In this document: in pieces, positions 33,767 to 45,554 of the stretch | How positions within the stretch are numbered: the stretch's first letter is position 1 | How the letters are laid out: each line of letters starts with the position of its first letter | Source of the DNA: Skeletonema tropicum | Taxonomy: Eukaryota > Bacillariophyta > Thalassiosirophyceae > Thalassiosirales > Thalassiosiraceae | Reading direction: 5' to 3' | Assembly (NCBI GenBank): GCA_037178625.1 | Contig: CM074130.1 | Span: forward strand, 1,426,001 to 1,490,000 | DNA length: 64,000 nt | Program-made: the position numbers and the translations under genes | Notes under the pieces: model-generated | What the model was told of the DNA's origin: nothing | The model's database searches: none | The model's input: only the letters and a program-made list of their open reading frames with translations

Positions 33767-36700
33767 TTACTCAATTTCTACTAGCAAATCATCTCCATCA
33801 ACCTTATCTCCAATGTTGACAGCAATATGCTTGACAACTCCTGACGTAGAAGCCGGGAATCACGGTCTCCATTTTCATAGCTGAAAGTGTTGCCAGTGGT
33901 TCGCCTTCTGTAACACTGTCTCCTTCTTTCACCTTCAAGTTGACAATGACACCAGGCATAGGAGATCCAACTTCGTTGGGACCAGATGCCTTTCGTCTAA
34001 CATTGGCTTCTGATGCAACGGATTTATCAGTAACAGGCATCAACCAGCGTTCTCCATTGATTTCGAACACCACTGTTCGCTGTCCATCGTCTCTGGGTGG
34101 TGTGATAGAAACTAACTTGATGATCACTCTCCTTCCTGGACTCATTTCGAACTCAACTTCGTCATCCTCTTTCATAGGGCGCAAGAAAAGATCAGTTGGG
34201 AGCTGGGAAACTTCACCGTAGATGGACTCGAACTCCTTCCACTCAGTGAAAACATTGGGATAGAGAGCGTGAGACAAGACATCCTTGTCATCAATGAATT
34301 TAGAACCAAACTTTCCTTTGAGCAACTTCTCTGCTTCCTCGAAGTCGTAATCGGGAAGAGTGGCACCTGGGCGTCCATCAAGACCTTCAAGGCCACGAGA
34401 TTTAAGTACCTTAGTGCGAAGAGGCTCTGGGAATCCTCCTGGTGGAATACCAATTTCTCCACGCAAGAATTGCACCACAGATTCTGGGAAGGCAAGTGTT
34501 TCAGCCTGCTCTTCTACTTGCATAGCATTGAGGTTTTGTGCCACCATGAATTGAGCGAGGTCACCGACAACCTTACTGGATGGAGTAACCTTAGGAATGT
34601 CACCCAGGACCATATTAGCTTCAGCATACTTACGCTTGATCTCAGGCCACTTATCGGTAAGGCCAAGTTGACGAGATTGGTAGAGCAAGTTGGTGTATTG
34701 GCTATCAAATACGAAGAAGCAAAGAACAGGTCAGAAATGTGATAATGATGAAAATGATTCAATGCAAAAATTGCTTTTTTCGACACTTACCCTCCAGGAA
34801 TTTCATGCTCATAAACATCAGAAGAACCAGAAAGCTGACCAGATTCAAATGGAAGATAAACATTACGAACGTTTTCCCAGTAAGTGTTGAGCCCGCCGAC
34901 GAGAGATTTGTCGATACCAGTATCGGCTTCAGTTCCAGCAAGCATGGAAACCAATGCTCCCATGGAGGGTTGTGAAGTCATTCCAGACATAGCATCAATA
35001 GCAACATCCACAACATCGGCACCAGCCTCAGCAGCAGCAATCATGGACGCGATTCCAGTTCCGGGGGTGTCATGTGTATGAACATGAATGGGAGTATTGG
35101 GGTGCTGCTCGCGAAGAGCACCCACTAGCATCTTAGCAGCGGCTGGGGTGAGAAGACCAGCCATGTCCTTAATTGCCAAAGAGTGCACACCCATGTCTAC
35201 GAGTTCATCAGCCAACTTCATGTAGTATTCAAGGTTGTACTTGCCCTTAGTAGGGTCAGCTACATTACCAGTGTAGGACATGGCACCCTCAACAAATCCT
35301 CCAGCTTCACCAGCAGCGTCTACACCCAACTTGAGATTGTCAAGGTAATTCAAAGAATCAAACACACGGAAAATATCAATTCCACTAGCATGTGCTTGCT
35401 TGCAAAACTTGTGAACAACGTTGTCAGGGTAGTTTGTGTATCCAACAGCATTGGCACCACGGAGCAACATTTGGAAGGGAACATCTGGAGTTTTCTCCCT
35501 GAGACTCTCCAATCGCTCCCAAGGACATTCATGCAAAAATCTCATGGCGACATCGAAGGTAGCTCCACCCCACATTTCTAGCGAGAAGGCATTTGAGAGG
35601 GCAGTGTTGGTATATTCGGCGCATCGTTCGAGTTCCTTTGTACGCATGCGAGTTGCGAGGAGAGATTGGTGAGCATCACGCCAAGTGGTATCCATGAGAA
35701 GGAGACCTTTGTGTTCACGAACTGCCTTGGCGTATCCCTCAGGTCCTTGCTCCAAAAGAATCTTGCGCATACCACCAGTGCTAGTAGCACCCTCTGGAAG
35801 AATTAGCTTCTTTGTCATGTCAACACTGTGCTCAGCAACAATCTTTGTGGGATCTGCACCGAGTTCAACAGGATGACCATTGACTGCCAAGTTGGCCAAA
35901 TAACGAATTAAACGCTCCTTAGCACCAACCTTGCGTTGATCACTTTGCTCTTCACTCGCAAAGTCCCATGCAGACTCACTAACCTTCTTCAACTCAGGAT
36001 TTTCATCAATGAATGCAGTTGTTACAACGCCGGTCTCAAACTCAGGGTGCGTTAACACATTGAGCAAGAAAGGAATATTAGTCTTGACGCCTCTGATACG
36101 ACATTCAATCAAAACGCGCTTCATTCTTGCGACAGTTTCGGCAAAGCTGGATCCACGAGCTGTGTACTTGACAATCATTGAATCGAAGTAGGGTGTAATT
36201 GCCAAACCAGAATAACCAACACCATCCATACGGATTCCAGCACCAGCGGAATGACGGTACAACGAAATAGTGCCAGTATCGGGAGCAAAATCACGCTCAG
36301 GATTCTCAGTAGTAACACGGCATTGAATAGCTACACCACGAGGTTTGATATCCTCTTGCTTTAGACCAATTTCTTCAAAGGTGGCACCACCTGCAATACG
36401 GATTTGAGTTTGGACAACATCAATTCCAGTAACTTCTTCGGTAACAGTGTGTTCGACCTATGGCAATAGTGTGAGAAAGTTAGCTATGGCACTTTGATCG
36501 CGACAAAAAAGAAGATATTACATTTGTCAAGACTTACCTGAATACGAGGATTCACCTCAATGAAGTAAGGCCTGTTCTGGTTATCGATCAAGAACTCAAC
36601 TGTTCCTGCATTCTTGTACTTGGCAGCACTTGTCAACTTGACCGCATACTCGTGAAGCTCGGCTCGCAACTCATCTGGCAAACTCCAAGCGGGTGCCATC

Positions 36701-37650
36701 TCAATGACCTTTTGATGCCTTCTTTGAATAGAGCAATCACGTTCCCAGAGATGGATAACATTACCCTCTCCATCACCGATAATCTGTACCTCAATGTGCC
36801 TTGGCTTCTCCACAAATCTCTCTATGAAAACACTTCCATCTCCAAAACTAGCTAATGCTTCACTCGATGCACTGTCATAAAAGGGAATCAAATCTTCGCG
36901 GTTGCGAACAACACGCATACCTTTCCCTCCACCACCCATGGCAGCCTTGATGATCACTGGCAGTCCAATTTCATCAACAAAGGCATTCACTTCGTCGGCA
37001 GTACGAAGCGCATCATCACTTCCAGGTACAACTGGAACTCCAGCGGCAATGGCAGCATTCCTAGCAGAAGTTTTGTCACTGAATGTGTTCAAGTTTTCCA
37101 CTGTGGGTCCAACGAATGTGATACCGGCATCAGCACATGCCTGCGCAAATTGGGGACTTTCACTTAGGAAACCATAGCCAGGATGGATAGCATCAACATT
37201 GGCATCCTTGGCAATCTTGATAATTTGGTCGATATCGAGGTAGGCACTGATGGGTGTGGCTCCGCTTTCCTTCTCCAACAAAAATGACTCATCTGCACCC
37301 CATCTGTGTTGCCCATAGCGATCTTCATCTACGTAGATTGCCACAGATCCACTGTTGAGTTCGGTCACGGCGCGCTGGATACGAACAGAGATCTCAGCAC
37401 GGTTGGCAGCCATGATCTTCTTAAAGGGGATAGATGGCAGCTTATCTGCGGTAATCTTGGGAATATCCGAAGTAGCGCTTCCATCAGAGATATCGGTAGA
37501 TTCCACTGATGCCACCATCAGTCTAGATGAGTTTGATGGGATGGATCTCGTGACAGATGTAGATAGAGAAGAGGGGACAAAGGCTGATGATGACATGCCC
37601 ATGCCCACAACGGCAATGGCCGCCAAAGCGGCGGTCTTGAAGTGCACCAT
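33767..37650 (-). CDS. PYC: Pyruvate carboxylase, plastid-type presequence, one frame correction
   Basis: Exons 37650-36538, 36457-34791 and 34701-33767 are joined by GTAAGT...AG introns of 80 and 89 bp and give 1237 residues. Domain order is biotin carboxylase (HPGYGFLSE, MGGGGKGMRVV, EVNPRIQVEH), carboxyltransferase (LLMDTTWRDAHQSLLATR, the HTHDTPG metal site) and biotin carrier (AMKMET, biotinyl Lys about 1203). It carboxylates pyruvate to oxaloacetate. The N-terminus MVHFKTAALAAIAVVGMGMS followed by SSAFVPSS is a diatom plastid presequence; diatoms are known to have a plastid-predicted PYC besides a mitochondrial one. One extra C near 33856 breaks the frame just after AMKMETVIP; removing it restores SGVVKHIAVNIGDKV and the stop at 33767. 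Without it the biotin domain would be truncated. Confidence 0.95.
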
Positions 37651-38415
37651 GTTTACAAAGTAACAACTTTTTATGTTACTGATGGTTTTGGTTAGTGCGT
37701 GTGACGAGGGCTGTCAAGTTGCAGCTTTAGCTTTGTGCAGGCAAGATTTGCGTTTGTGGCCGGAAGCAAAGTGCCCGAATTTGTGGCTCCGATCAAATTT
37801 CTCGGACAGACATCACTATGACGTCATCAATATTAGGGATTGCAGGGGAAGCCCGAAAGAAATAAAGGTATTTAAGATTATTTATGGGTAAGATAAAGAT
37901 TTATTGGGCATAAGAATCACTGTATATAGCCAGATAGAAGAATAGACTTGAATCTCAGGGGGCTAAACCCGGTAAATTAGTGTTGTTTTTGACTCGGTAC
38001 TGGATGACGTTGCATTTTCGTCATTCCATCTGCCCTGCTACATCTTCAGTTCAAGGATGGAAGCGAAGTACTAAACCGTGTTGTACCTACTTACTGATGC
38101 AATTGCAAGGGCATAAGGCAACGAAAGGGCTGGTGGTGGCTCGAAAAGGCCCGAGGGAACGGCTCTTAGATGGAAAATCCGCGGTGAGACAATAGAAATG
38201 AACTGAGAACTGATGGATTGGAAAAAATGTGAGCTCCGGTGAATCACTCTACTCCACATTTTTCAACTTTACTTCTTACGTATCCTTATCTATCTACATG
38301 AAAAGACTCACAATACTGCTCATCCTTATAACTCACTGTATGAAAACATATAATTTGCTTCTCACGCGACTACATCCAAGCCAAACCCATAATACCTCAA
38401 CATTATCCCCCAAAT
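37651..38415. other. PYC upstream region and 3' flank of the orphan gene
   Basis: These 765 bp contain no recognisable gene. Apart from the TGACGTCA palindrome I see only AT-rich sequence. Confidence 0.4.
37819..37826. promoter_or_regulatory. TGACGTCA palindrome upstream of PYC
   Basis: A perfect cAMP-response-element-type palindrome lies about 170 bp upstream of the PYC start. TGACGT-type elements are established CO2/cAMP- and light-linked promoter elements in a diatom carbonic anhydrase gene. Its use here is inferred from position and sequence only. Confidence 0.45.
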
Positions 38416-39429
38416 CTAATCTGAGGTAGACTCATCCTCATCCTCTGACTCCACATCTTCTTCCTCCTCCGCCTCTTTTGCTGCTTTCTTTTTTCGAGCC
38501 TTCTCATTAGGATGTTTGAACTTATTCTTATTGTCACGCAACTCAACTTGGGCCTTTGATACAGCATTAGCTGCAAGAACCTCGTCAAATCCTACAACCT
38601 TCATGGCCTCAACGGCAAAATCGCAACACTGCATCCAAGTGAGTCTATTTTGGTTAGTATCCATCGACTCAAGTGCTTTCTTAAGTGCTGCATAGACAGC
38701 ATGGCATTTAAATACGATTTTCCTTCGCTTGAAATCAGAGACATCTGTCACATCCTCTTTTGTCCCATCCTCAATCGCCTCCCAAAAATTTTGAATGCCA
38801 GCTTGACACGCCAGCATTCTAGCTTTTATTACTGCCTTGACGTCATCTCCAGTGGATTTCCCCCAGCTTTTTGGTTTTGCCACATCGGATGGCATGAACA
38901 TTCTCCAAGCTTCACCACTATCAAAAAACGTTTCTTTGAGTATGTTATTCGCCAACCCTCTGGCAGATGTTGGTTGGTACTGCGGCAGCAATGGCTCCAG
39001 CACTGTGGTAATATCTTTAATACAGAAATTTGGAGATGATGGAGGTAATGGGCAAAAGTTTTTTTTTGTAATTAGAAAGCACCAGTTTTTGGCGTTTCTG
39101 GAATTTATCATTCTTGCTTTTTGAACGCAATACACACCACTCGGATTGATCTCGCCACGATCACCAGATATCTCGCCAAAGTGTTTCTTTATTGCCGTGA
39201 TGAATTTTCCCTTGGTGACTTGATCTCTGTAATTTTTCAGAGATGACCAATAATCTGGAAGAATGGAACACCAATCTTCGTCGGTGAACCATTGATCGTG
39301 AGTTTGGGGGAGGCTGTAAATTATGTGTTGAAACGCTTTTACGAGTTCAGCCCCTGTTACAGTCCAGACAGGTGGCCCAGCGGCTGCTTTTGCGGGGGTT
39401 GGTGCTTTGCGTTTCTTCTTGTTGGGCAT
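38416..39429 (-). CDS. Unrecognised 337-residue protein with charged ends
   Basis: I do not recognise this protein. The frame is intact. It has a Lys/Pro/Ala-rich start (MPNKKKRKAPTPAKAAAG, a possible nuclear signal), a globular middle with Trp-, Cys- and Phe-rich segments (DQWFTDEDWCSILPDYW, CHAVYAALKKALESM, WMQCCDFAVEAMKVVGF), then a Lys-rich stretch and an acidic Glu/Asp/Ser tail. The composition suggests a nuclear nucleic-acid- or chromatin-associated protein, or a domesticated element product. It sits at the border of the gene-dense and transposon-rich halves. A genuine gene is likely given its length and balanced composition. Confidence 0.55.
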   Translation of the reverse strand: MPNKKKRKAPTPAKAAAGPPVWTVTGAELVKAFQHIIYSLPQTHDQWFTDEDWCSILPDYWSSLKNYRDQVTKGKFITAIKKHFGEISGDRGEINPSGVYCVQKARMINSRNAKNWCFLITKKNFCPLPPSSPNFCIKDITTVLEPLLPQYQPTSARGLANNILKETFFDSGEAWRMFMPSDVAKPKSWGKSTGDDVKAVIKARMLACQAGIQNFWEAIEDGTKEDVTDVSDFKRRKIVFKCHAVYAALKKALESMDTNQNRLTWMQCCDFAVEAMKVVGFDEVLAANAVSKAQVELRDNKNKFKHPNEKARKKKAAKEAEEEEDVESEDEDESTSD

Positions 39430-41520
39430 GATTGGTCTTCGTTCTTTCCTATTGACAGTACCACTACCACAACCGCTGCGGCTGCGGACCTATTTCCATC
39501 TCAACCTGCATCCTGCATGAGACCTGAGAATTCTTGTCCCAAAAAAAAAAGTTTTTGCCTTAAGAATCCAAAAACTCAAAAAATCACAGAACAAGACGAC
39601 GACGCTATCGATGATGCACAATACCTCTAACACCGCCACAAAGCCATCTATAGACTCATAAGCATTAGACCCTAGACCTATTTTCAACACTGATTCGAAT
39701 GGTCTAGTCCGTGACTAGCGATATGCAACATGTATTGACGTATCGACCCTTACATCAGTACTTTTTCACCCTCAAAACCGACATTTCAATTTGTAACCGT
39801 CGATACAGAGCGATATCACTACAAATAACGCCATGGTGTATCGCCCTTGGCTCCAATATGATAGTAGGGGGCGATGTTTTGGGGAGATATCATGACACTG
39901 CACTCGTGGTCTAAGATATATCGGCCAAGAGAGGTTTAAATCCCCCAATAAACTCTGCAATCTCAGGTGTCAACAATGGTCATACATTCCAGTCAATCAA
40001 ACAAGTTGTGGAGAAACATTACTCTGATATGTTCCTTTGGTTATGCACTGTATTATGTCTACTCTAGAGATGATTAACTATTTATATTACATGTGCTTCC
40101 CAGCAATTACTCAATCAATCAAGTAAGAGTTGCTCTACAGAACTCCAGTCATGAAGAAAGATGTTGTAGCTGCCAATTCGATTACCACCAGATCATGTTT
40201 AGTGCACCTCTTACCGTCATTCGACTGATTGGTGTTGGTTTTGTTTATTTCCTCCGGTCATACAAGTTGTTACAATTGTATGATCGTAGGAATCATTGCA
40301 CACCAACACGGTTATCTCCTCGTGTATCTCAAACCTATGCACCCCCTCACAGGATCAATCGATTGTTTTGTTTTGGCACAATTCCGAAAAAAGCTTTCCT
40401 CGCAATCTCTCTTCCAATTCACAAGACTTGGACAGCCTAGCCCATATTACCCAGCACAGATATTATTACCACAACGAAACGAAGTAATAGCATACCCATT
40501 CCCCGGCCCTGGCTCCATCTTATTGCTGCCCTCGGTTTGTCATTATTCACCTACGCTCAACCAATAATAATGAAGTCATTGTTGCTATCCCCATCATTCC
40601 CCGCCCCTCACACTTTGTATTAATATTCCCTCCCCCCCGGAACGATGTACAGCAAATTTCATCGCTACGCTAGTCAATTCTACCGACCACCTGTCGCGCT
40701 TCCTGTCATAATTATCAATTTTACTTGTTTGCTGCATCGTGGAAGGGCGATCAGGATCCAGGGGCAAGTGCTGTGCGAGGGAGGGGCCAATTCAGTTGTC
40801 ATTATTTGAATTACCAACGGTCACCTTCACAGCGGGGCAAATAATACGAAGTACAGCAGCAGCTTCGTCGATAAAGCTGCTCTGACATACCCATACACAA
40901 CGGAAGTAAAATTCTACATCATAAACCAGACCCCCCACCCCGTCTGTGTTGTTAATCATTGATAATCCTCTCCTTTCACAGCGCCGTATTTTTGTTTAAA
41001 TCACGTGACACATCATAGATAGCCGAGGGGGTCCGCATCGACAAAACCGCGTGAAGAAAATGCTATCCGACTCATCCATAATTGTTATATGGTCAATAAT
41101 ATTCATTGTCTCCGCCATAGTCGAGTGGATTGGAGCCCAAAGATAGTTTGTTGCTGAGGGGGGCTGGTGTGTTATTGTGTTTTTACGTAGTAACGGTCAT
41201 TACTGTAGCTGAAACCCAAAATAAGGCTCTCAGGCCGTATGGTGCGGATCGAACCACATCATTTGATCCCTATCGGTCCACTGAGGGCGCCGGGATCGAC
41301 TTTAGGTGGTATCGGCCGGCCATCCGCTCTGTAGTAGCAGCGGTATTTCGCCATGGTTATTGAGGGCAAATGTTGTGTTTGTGTGAAAGTGACGGCAAAC
41401 GACTAGAGACCTGCCCGGCGGGGCTCCCCGAAAAGGGGGTAGGCATTTTATTCCTAGGCAAAAATGAAAAATTTTGGGACAGACTTCGCTAGTTATTTTG
41501 TTAGCAGTTCTCAGGTCTCA
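39430..41520. other. Gene-poor stretch, nothing recognised
   Basis: This is about 2.1 kb of AT-rich sequence with homopolymer runs (poly-A near 39540, poly-C near 40630). Short open frames near 40093-40567 and 41130 show no domain. It marks the beginning of the transposon-rich half. Confidence 0.45.
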
Positions 41521-41635
41521 TTACATTTTGAATTCCTACGTAGGCCTATGTAGAATTTTGCGGGAACTGCATTCTCTAGTGTTCTGGTCGTCTAGAGAAA
41601 CTATACACGCAATCAAACGCACTCATGCATGCCAC
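41521..41635 (+). repeat. Dispersed repeat copy 1 (CCTACGTAGG-containing)
   Basis: This 115-bp segment, from acattttgaattcctacg to cactcatgcatgccac, recurs at 45330-45424 with about 90% identity apart from an extra stretch of about 17 bp here. It contains the palindrome CCTACGTAGG, which also appears in fragments near 51417. Confidence 0.7.
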
Positions 41636-41765
41636 TGCACACAGAGAGCATCTCATCTCGGCGAAGTAGATGCGATGCTTTTTATCTTTATTCCTCACTG
41701 CCTTCATGTGATAATAATTTGTAATACAACCAAAATTGTTAAGTATGATGCGTCTGATTAGTCTA

Positions 41766-42518
41766 TTAATGAAAGCTACTATGAAGATGATTCATTCTTC
41801 CGCACAATGACGCTCCCACGATATGAGAATAGAAATACACGGACTTTTCTTCCTCATCAGCAACAAAAAAATTACATGTAGGGGCAGTAAACAAAGGTTC
41901 CCCATAATTCTCTTGCTTGGGGACGCTTTGGTCAAAGTCGTTGTCGCGATGGAGTTCTGAGAGGAGGTAGACTTTTCTGTTTTTCCCAGTGGATGCAATG
42001 GAGTGATCTTCTCTCGCAACTTCGGCCCAGGCATCTTGCAACGATTGGGTGCCAAGAAGGCCACTTCCTCTCTTTTTACGATTCCCAGAAAGTATTTGAA
42101 GCATGATATAAATGCTCCTCATGATTATCTTGTTCTTTGGTGCCACAGCTAAGAAAGCTTGAAAGAACTGAGGATCGTTCTTGTAACCAGCCGCCTTCAC
42201 AGTAACAAACTCATTCGCAGCGTTGGCAACAAATGGATGTACAACTAAGAGGTCCAAGTCTAAATAATACCCTCCATACTTGTAAAGATACGCTGCACGG
42301 CAGACATCTCCCTTAAAGCTGCCTATAAGGTCATCATAGTACTTCAACAACTCTGGTTCTACGTCAGAAATAGCTTCGATACATTCCTTGTCTGTCAAGA
42401 AGGTAACTTCAACATCTTCTGATGCCCATTCCTTTTTGTATGCATTTATGGTATCGTGAACATTCAATACCTGTGATTGGACAGTTTGCGTACACGGTGG
42501 TGTATGTAGGCATAGCAT
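41766..42518 (-). CDS. DXD-type glycosyltransferase (OCH1/Gly_transf_sug-like), N-terminus incomplete
   Basis: The block SFKGDVCRAAYLYKYGGYYL followed by DLDLLVV is the metal- and sugar-nucleotide-binding DXD region of the OCH1-type family, which transfers sugars in the secretory pathway. The protein is 250 residues and starts abruptly; an in-frame stop lies just upstream, and no signal anchor or the usual leading I-P-K-I-I-H-Q segment is present. An upstream exon may be missed, or the gene is truncated within transposon-rich DNA. The C-terminus FFVADEEEKSVYFYSHIVGA fits the family's final strand. Donor and acceptor are unknown. Confidence 0.65.
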   Translation of the reverse strand: MLCLHTPPCTQTVQSQVLNVHDTINAYKKEWASEDVEVTFLTDKECIEAISDVEPELLKYYDDLIGSFKGDVCRAAYLYKYGGYYLDLDLLVVHPFVANAANEFVTVKAAGYKNDPQFFQAFLAVAPKNKIIMRSIYIMLQILSGNRKKRGSGLLGTQSLQDAWAEVAREDHSIASTGKNRKVYLLSELHRDNDFDQSVPKQENYGEPLFTAPTCNFFVADEEEKSVYFYSHIVGASLCGRMNHLHSSFH

Positions 42519-44266
42519 GTACTAGTACTGATTATTTGGGCCAAAGCTAGCGAGGGAAGATTGTCTTTCGCTTCCTGTACACGTGTCGAAATGCTTTATG
42601 GAATGATCCACCAATTAGACCGCTGAGGAAATGTCTCTAGATAGAGAGACCTGCAGCTTCATCAATGCAAAAGACACCGTGTGCAAACTTCTTACACTCA
42701 CAGCAGCGGTGATTCCCAAGCATAATACATCAATTGCGTTGCAAAGAGAGCAGGTGGCACTTGGGAGTGTTGGATCAATGTCAATTACTCGTTATGCAAT
42801 GTATTAGAAATGATATTGTCATGCAAGTAAATTTTTAACGCTATGTACCAGAGAGTGGCGGGAGCCAAAAAAAATTTTACTAACAAAAGTGCTAACAAAC
42901 ATGGCGTCCGACCTGATCACTATATTGGCAGCGCGTTTAGCATGTTATGTGATCATCTTCACGGACCGCCCACTATTGCAATCGATTCAGCATGTCTTCT
43001 TTTGTCGGAAAGTAATCAATTTATAGTTTATACTCAAAATAATGACCTCAGCCTAATCAGTTTCCTACCTCACCAAAATTGGCTATATTTGCATATTTAC
43101 TAGGGAAATGAAAGTAGCAAACTTTGGTGATAGTGTTTCATGATGCAATAGTCTATAATCCGAGGTCAAAACACCATTGAACTACAAATTTCATGTAGTT
43201 TTCGAGTATCTTCACGCATATGTACTAAAAGGTGCTTTTAACACTTTCCTACGTACCAACCATACATAGCCCATGGTTTTTTACTAGCGATTTTCACGTA
43301 GATGCTGACACACCGTGAGACAGCAATACCCTTTCTATCGGCTGCTGGCAATGGAATCAAAGCATAAAATTAGGCAGACTATTCACTACCACCCTGCTGA
43401 GAATAATAGTGCTCTTGGAATCATTAAAATCGGGCTACTACAAGCGGAGTTCTGATATTTTGACTCTGTTTGCCCTCGTTTGCCCTCTGGTACATAGCGT
43501 TAATTAAGGTTCAACTCATCACTTTGCCGCCTACTACGTATGTACTTATAGGTACTGGTAAGTAGGTGTTTACCCAATTTCACTCGGACAATAACTGTGA
43601 TCGGACAATTTGCGAACAGGACAATACTGGTGCTGCGACTGTATATGTAACTGTCCGCAAAGCTATAGTGTCCGGCGGATCAACTCGAGCAGTTACATAT
43701 GTAACAGTTTCACGGACCATCTCCTGGTCGGGTACCCAAAATCCCCAACAAATTTCCATCTATCTCCAAAAAGATTACTTTATCACCCAACTCTTCAGTC
43801 ATTTTGTCACCAAAAATCAAAAGGAGTCAACAAAAAAGTTTCGGAACGAAGCAAAATCGTACAAAGTATTGGCAATAATGTTGGAAGTGAATGAGTATGT
43901 GAACGAGTATTCAGATGTTGAAATGTATGGCGACACTTTCAACAAGAAAGACATCGTGAAAAATGTTGAGGACAAGATGATTCTTTCTGTTGTTGGAAAG
44001 TTAGTTCGGGTATGAGCGGAAGCTGGCCGCAAACTAGAGAGTAAAGATAGTAAGTTCATTGATTTATGTGAAAACACTAAATTCTACTGTCTTCGGAACT
44101 CTTGCCGACCTATTCCCATGTTGTGAGAGCCAGTGTGTCCGTGGATTTGTTACGTAACACAGACATACTAGCTTTTACGTAGGAATTCAATTCCTACGTC
44201 CGGCGTGAGCGATCTGGTTGGTACATATGTAACAGTTTCGCGGACAGGTTGAGGCCACCCCTCCTA
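42519..44266. other. Gene-poor stretch with a short dispersed motif
   Basis: No gene is recognised in these 1.75 kb. The motif acatatgtaacagtttc(a/g)cgga occurs at 43696-43717 and again at 44223-44244 in the same orientation, within related ggac/gtcc-rich sequence, suggesting transposon debris. A 149-codon frame at 43566-44015 lies over part of this and is not convincing. Confidence 0.45.
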
Positions 44267-44274
44267 CTGCGACC

Positions 44275-45217
44275 TAGGGTAATGGAATTTCACCCTTTTT
44301 GAAATTCGTGGAAGTTTCACGGTGAAATTTCATGGAATTTCATGGAATTTCAGTTTCAAATGTCACTAGCTTATTTTCCTCACTATTCGCACGCACCCCT
44401 GTCCACCATTCTCGAGTCTAGTTAAGGGTTAAGGGAGTCTGCAATCCTCTTTCCAAGCACCTTCTTCGCATGCATGATATGACGAAGGTTCTCGTATCCT
44501 CGAAGAAGTGCAACACCAGTTGTATCCAACATCCTATTCCGATCCTTCATAAGAATGGTGTTCTTCTAAGGTTTGGCCCTACATTCACAATCCATGGATC
44601 CCACAGTTCCCATAGACAACAGAGGCTTAGCAACCAAGCGATAGAAGTCAGACGTCCCTGCATAACACTCAAACCATCCCAAGCGTCCAGAAATAGCAAC
44701 GGTTGTTTCCACATACTTTACCACATCTTTGATACCAAAAGACTAGTTTTTTGCAGTTCCTCCAAAGATAGAATTTGCGGAAGGGGATCTGCGAAGCATT
44801 CAAACCAGCCATTGGCTTGAGTGTCAAACTCCTCAAAATCCTTCATAACTCTCTTCCGCATCTCATCAGATCCATCATCATCCAAGGGCACATACCACTC
44901 GACCATCTTTCTCACAAGTGCAGCCTTATTAGTCTGCAGGTGGAATACCTCCCTCCAGACACGAGACTTTGGATCGCAGAGGAAACACATCAGGTGATGC
45001 TCATCAAGTAGTTATTCTCCACCTTTGGGAGAGGATAGTTCTACCATGAGTTGGTACGATCGTCATCGTCATCATGAAAGTGGATGTGGTTGATGGTTGA
45101 TGGCTGAAACTTTTGTGAAATTTCATTTTTGGCCAAAATTGTGAACAAATTGCACCCTGAAAGTTTCCTGAAAGTTGCAGTTGTGAAATTTCACCCGTAT
45201 GAAATTCCATTACCCTA
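44275..45217. mobile_element. hAT-type DNA transposon, 943 bp, decayed
   Basis: Terminal inverted repeats TAGGGTAATGGAATTTCA are perfect over 18 bp (44275-44292 and 45200-45217). An exact 8-bp target duplication, ctgcgacc, flanks them (44267-44274 and 45218-45225). Eight-base duplications and TAGGG/CAGGG ends are hallmarks of hAT elements. Both ends carry subterminal gaaatttca copies. A broken minus-strand transposase-like frame lies inside. At 943 bp it is too short to be autonomous and is probably an internal deletion derivative. Confidence 0.85.
44422..44990 (-). pseudogene. Remnant of a hAT transposase C-terminus
   Basis: Reading leftwards, three frame segments follow one another: one with WYVPLDDDGSDEMRKRVMKD and WFECFADP, one with VKYVETTVAISGRLGWFECY and SMGTVGSMDCECRAKP, and one with KNTILMKDRNRMLDTTGVAL and LRGYENLRHIM. 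The last two resemble the hAT dimerisation domain (G-S-x-x-C/S-E-R followed by K-x-R-N-R-L and L-x-x-x-E-N-L). At least two frame changes and loss of the N-terminal half make it inactive. The call depends partly on the surrounding hAT ends. Confidence 0.5.
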
Positions 45218-45329
45218 CTGCGACCTTGCCTGACCTTGCCTTGCGTCTTGCGTACCATACAAAGCCTGTCCAGCATATATAGAGGGCAGGGCGTCACAAC
45301 ACCAAAAATGTGCGTTCTTATCACTGCGC

Positions 45330-45424
45330 TACATTTTGAATTCCTACGTAGGCCTGTGTAGAATTTTGCGGGAACAGCATTCTCTAGTAGAAACTACACG
45401 CAAACGCACTCTCATGCATGCCAC
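45330..45424 (+). repeat. Dispersed repeat copy 2 (CCTACGTAGG-containing)
   Basis: This is the second copy of the repeat at 41521-41635, same orientation, lacking an internal stretch of about 17 bp. It lies between two hAT-type insertions. Confidence 0.7.
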
Positions 45425-45554
45425 GGTTCCCGTGATGCCATACTTAACGGTTTCCGAAAATGGCCGAAAGTGGCCAATACCAGAAACGCGATTTTCTCGA
45501 GACCTGTCTTTTTTGCTTGGCGCCAATTTTTTGACATGCTGCTGCAACCCCAAC

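Noticed and set aside
39680..39715. tRNA-like gattcgaat sequence
   Set aside because: No cloverleaf could be drawn on either strand; acceptor and anticodon arms are missing.
43566..44015. 149-codon plus-strand frame as a gene
   Set aside because: It overlaps short dispersed transposon-like motifs, starts in low-complexity sequence and has no recognisable domain.
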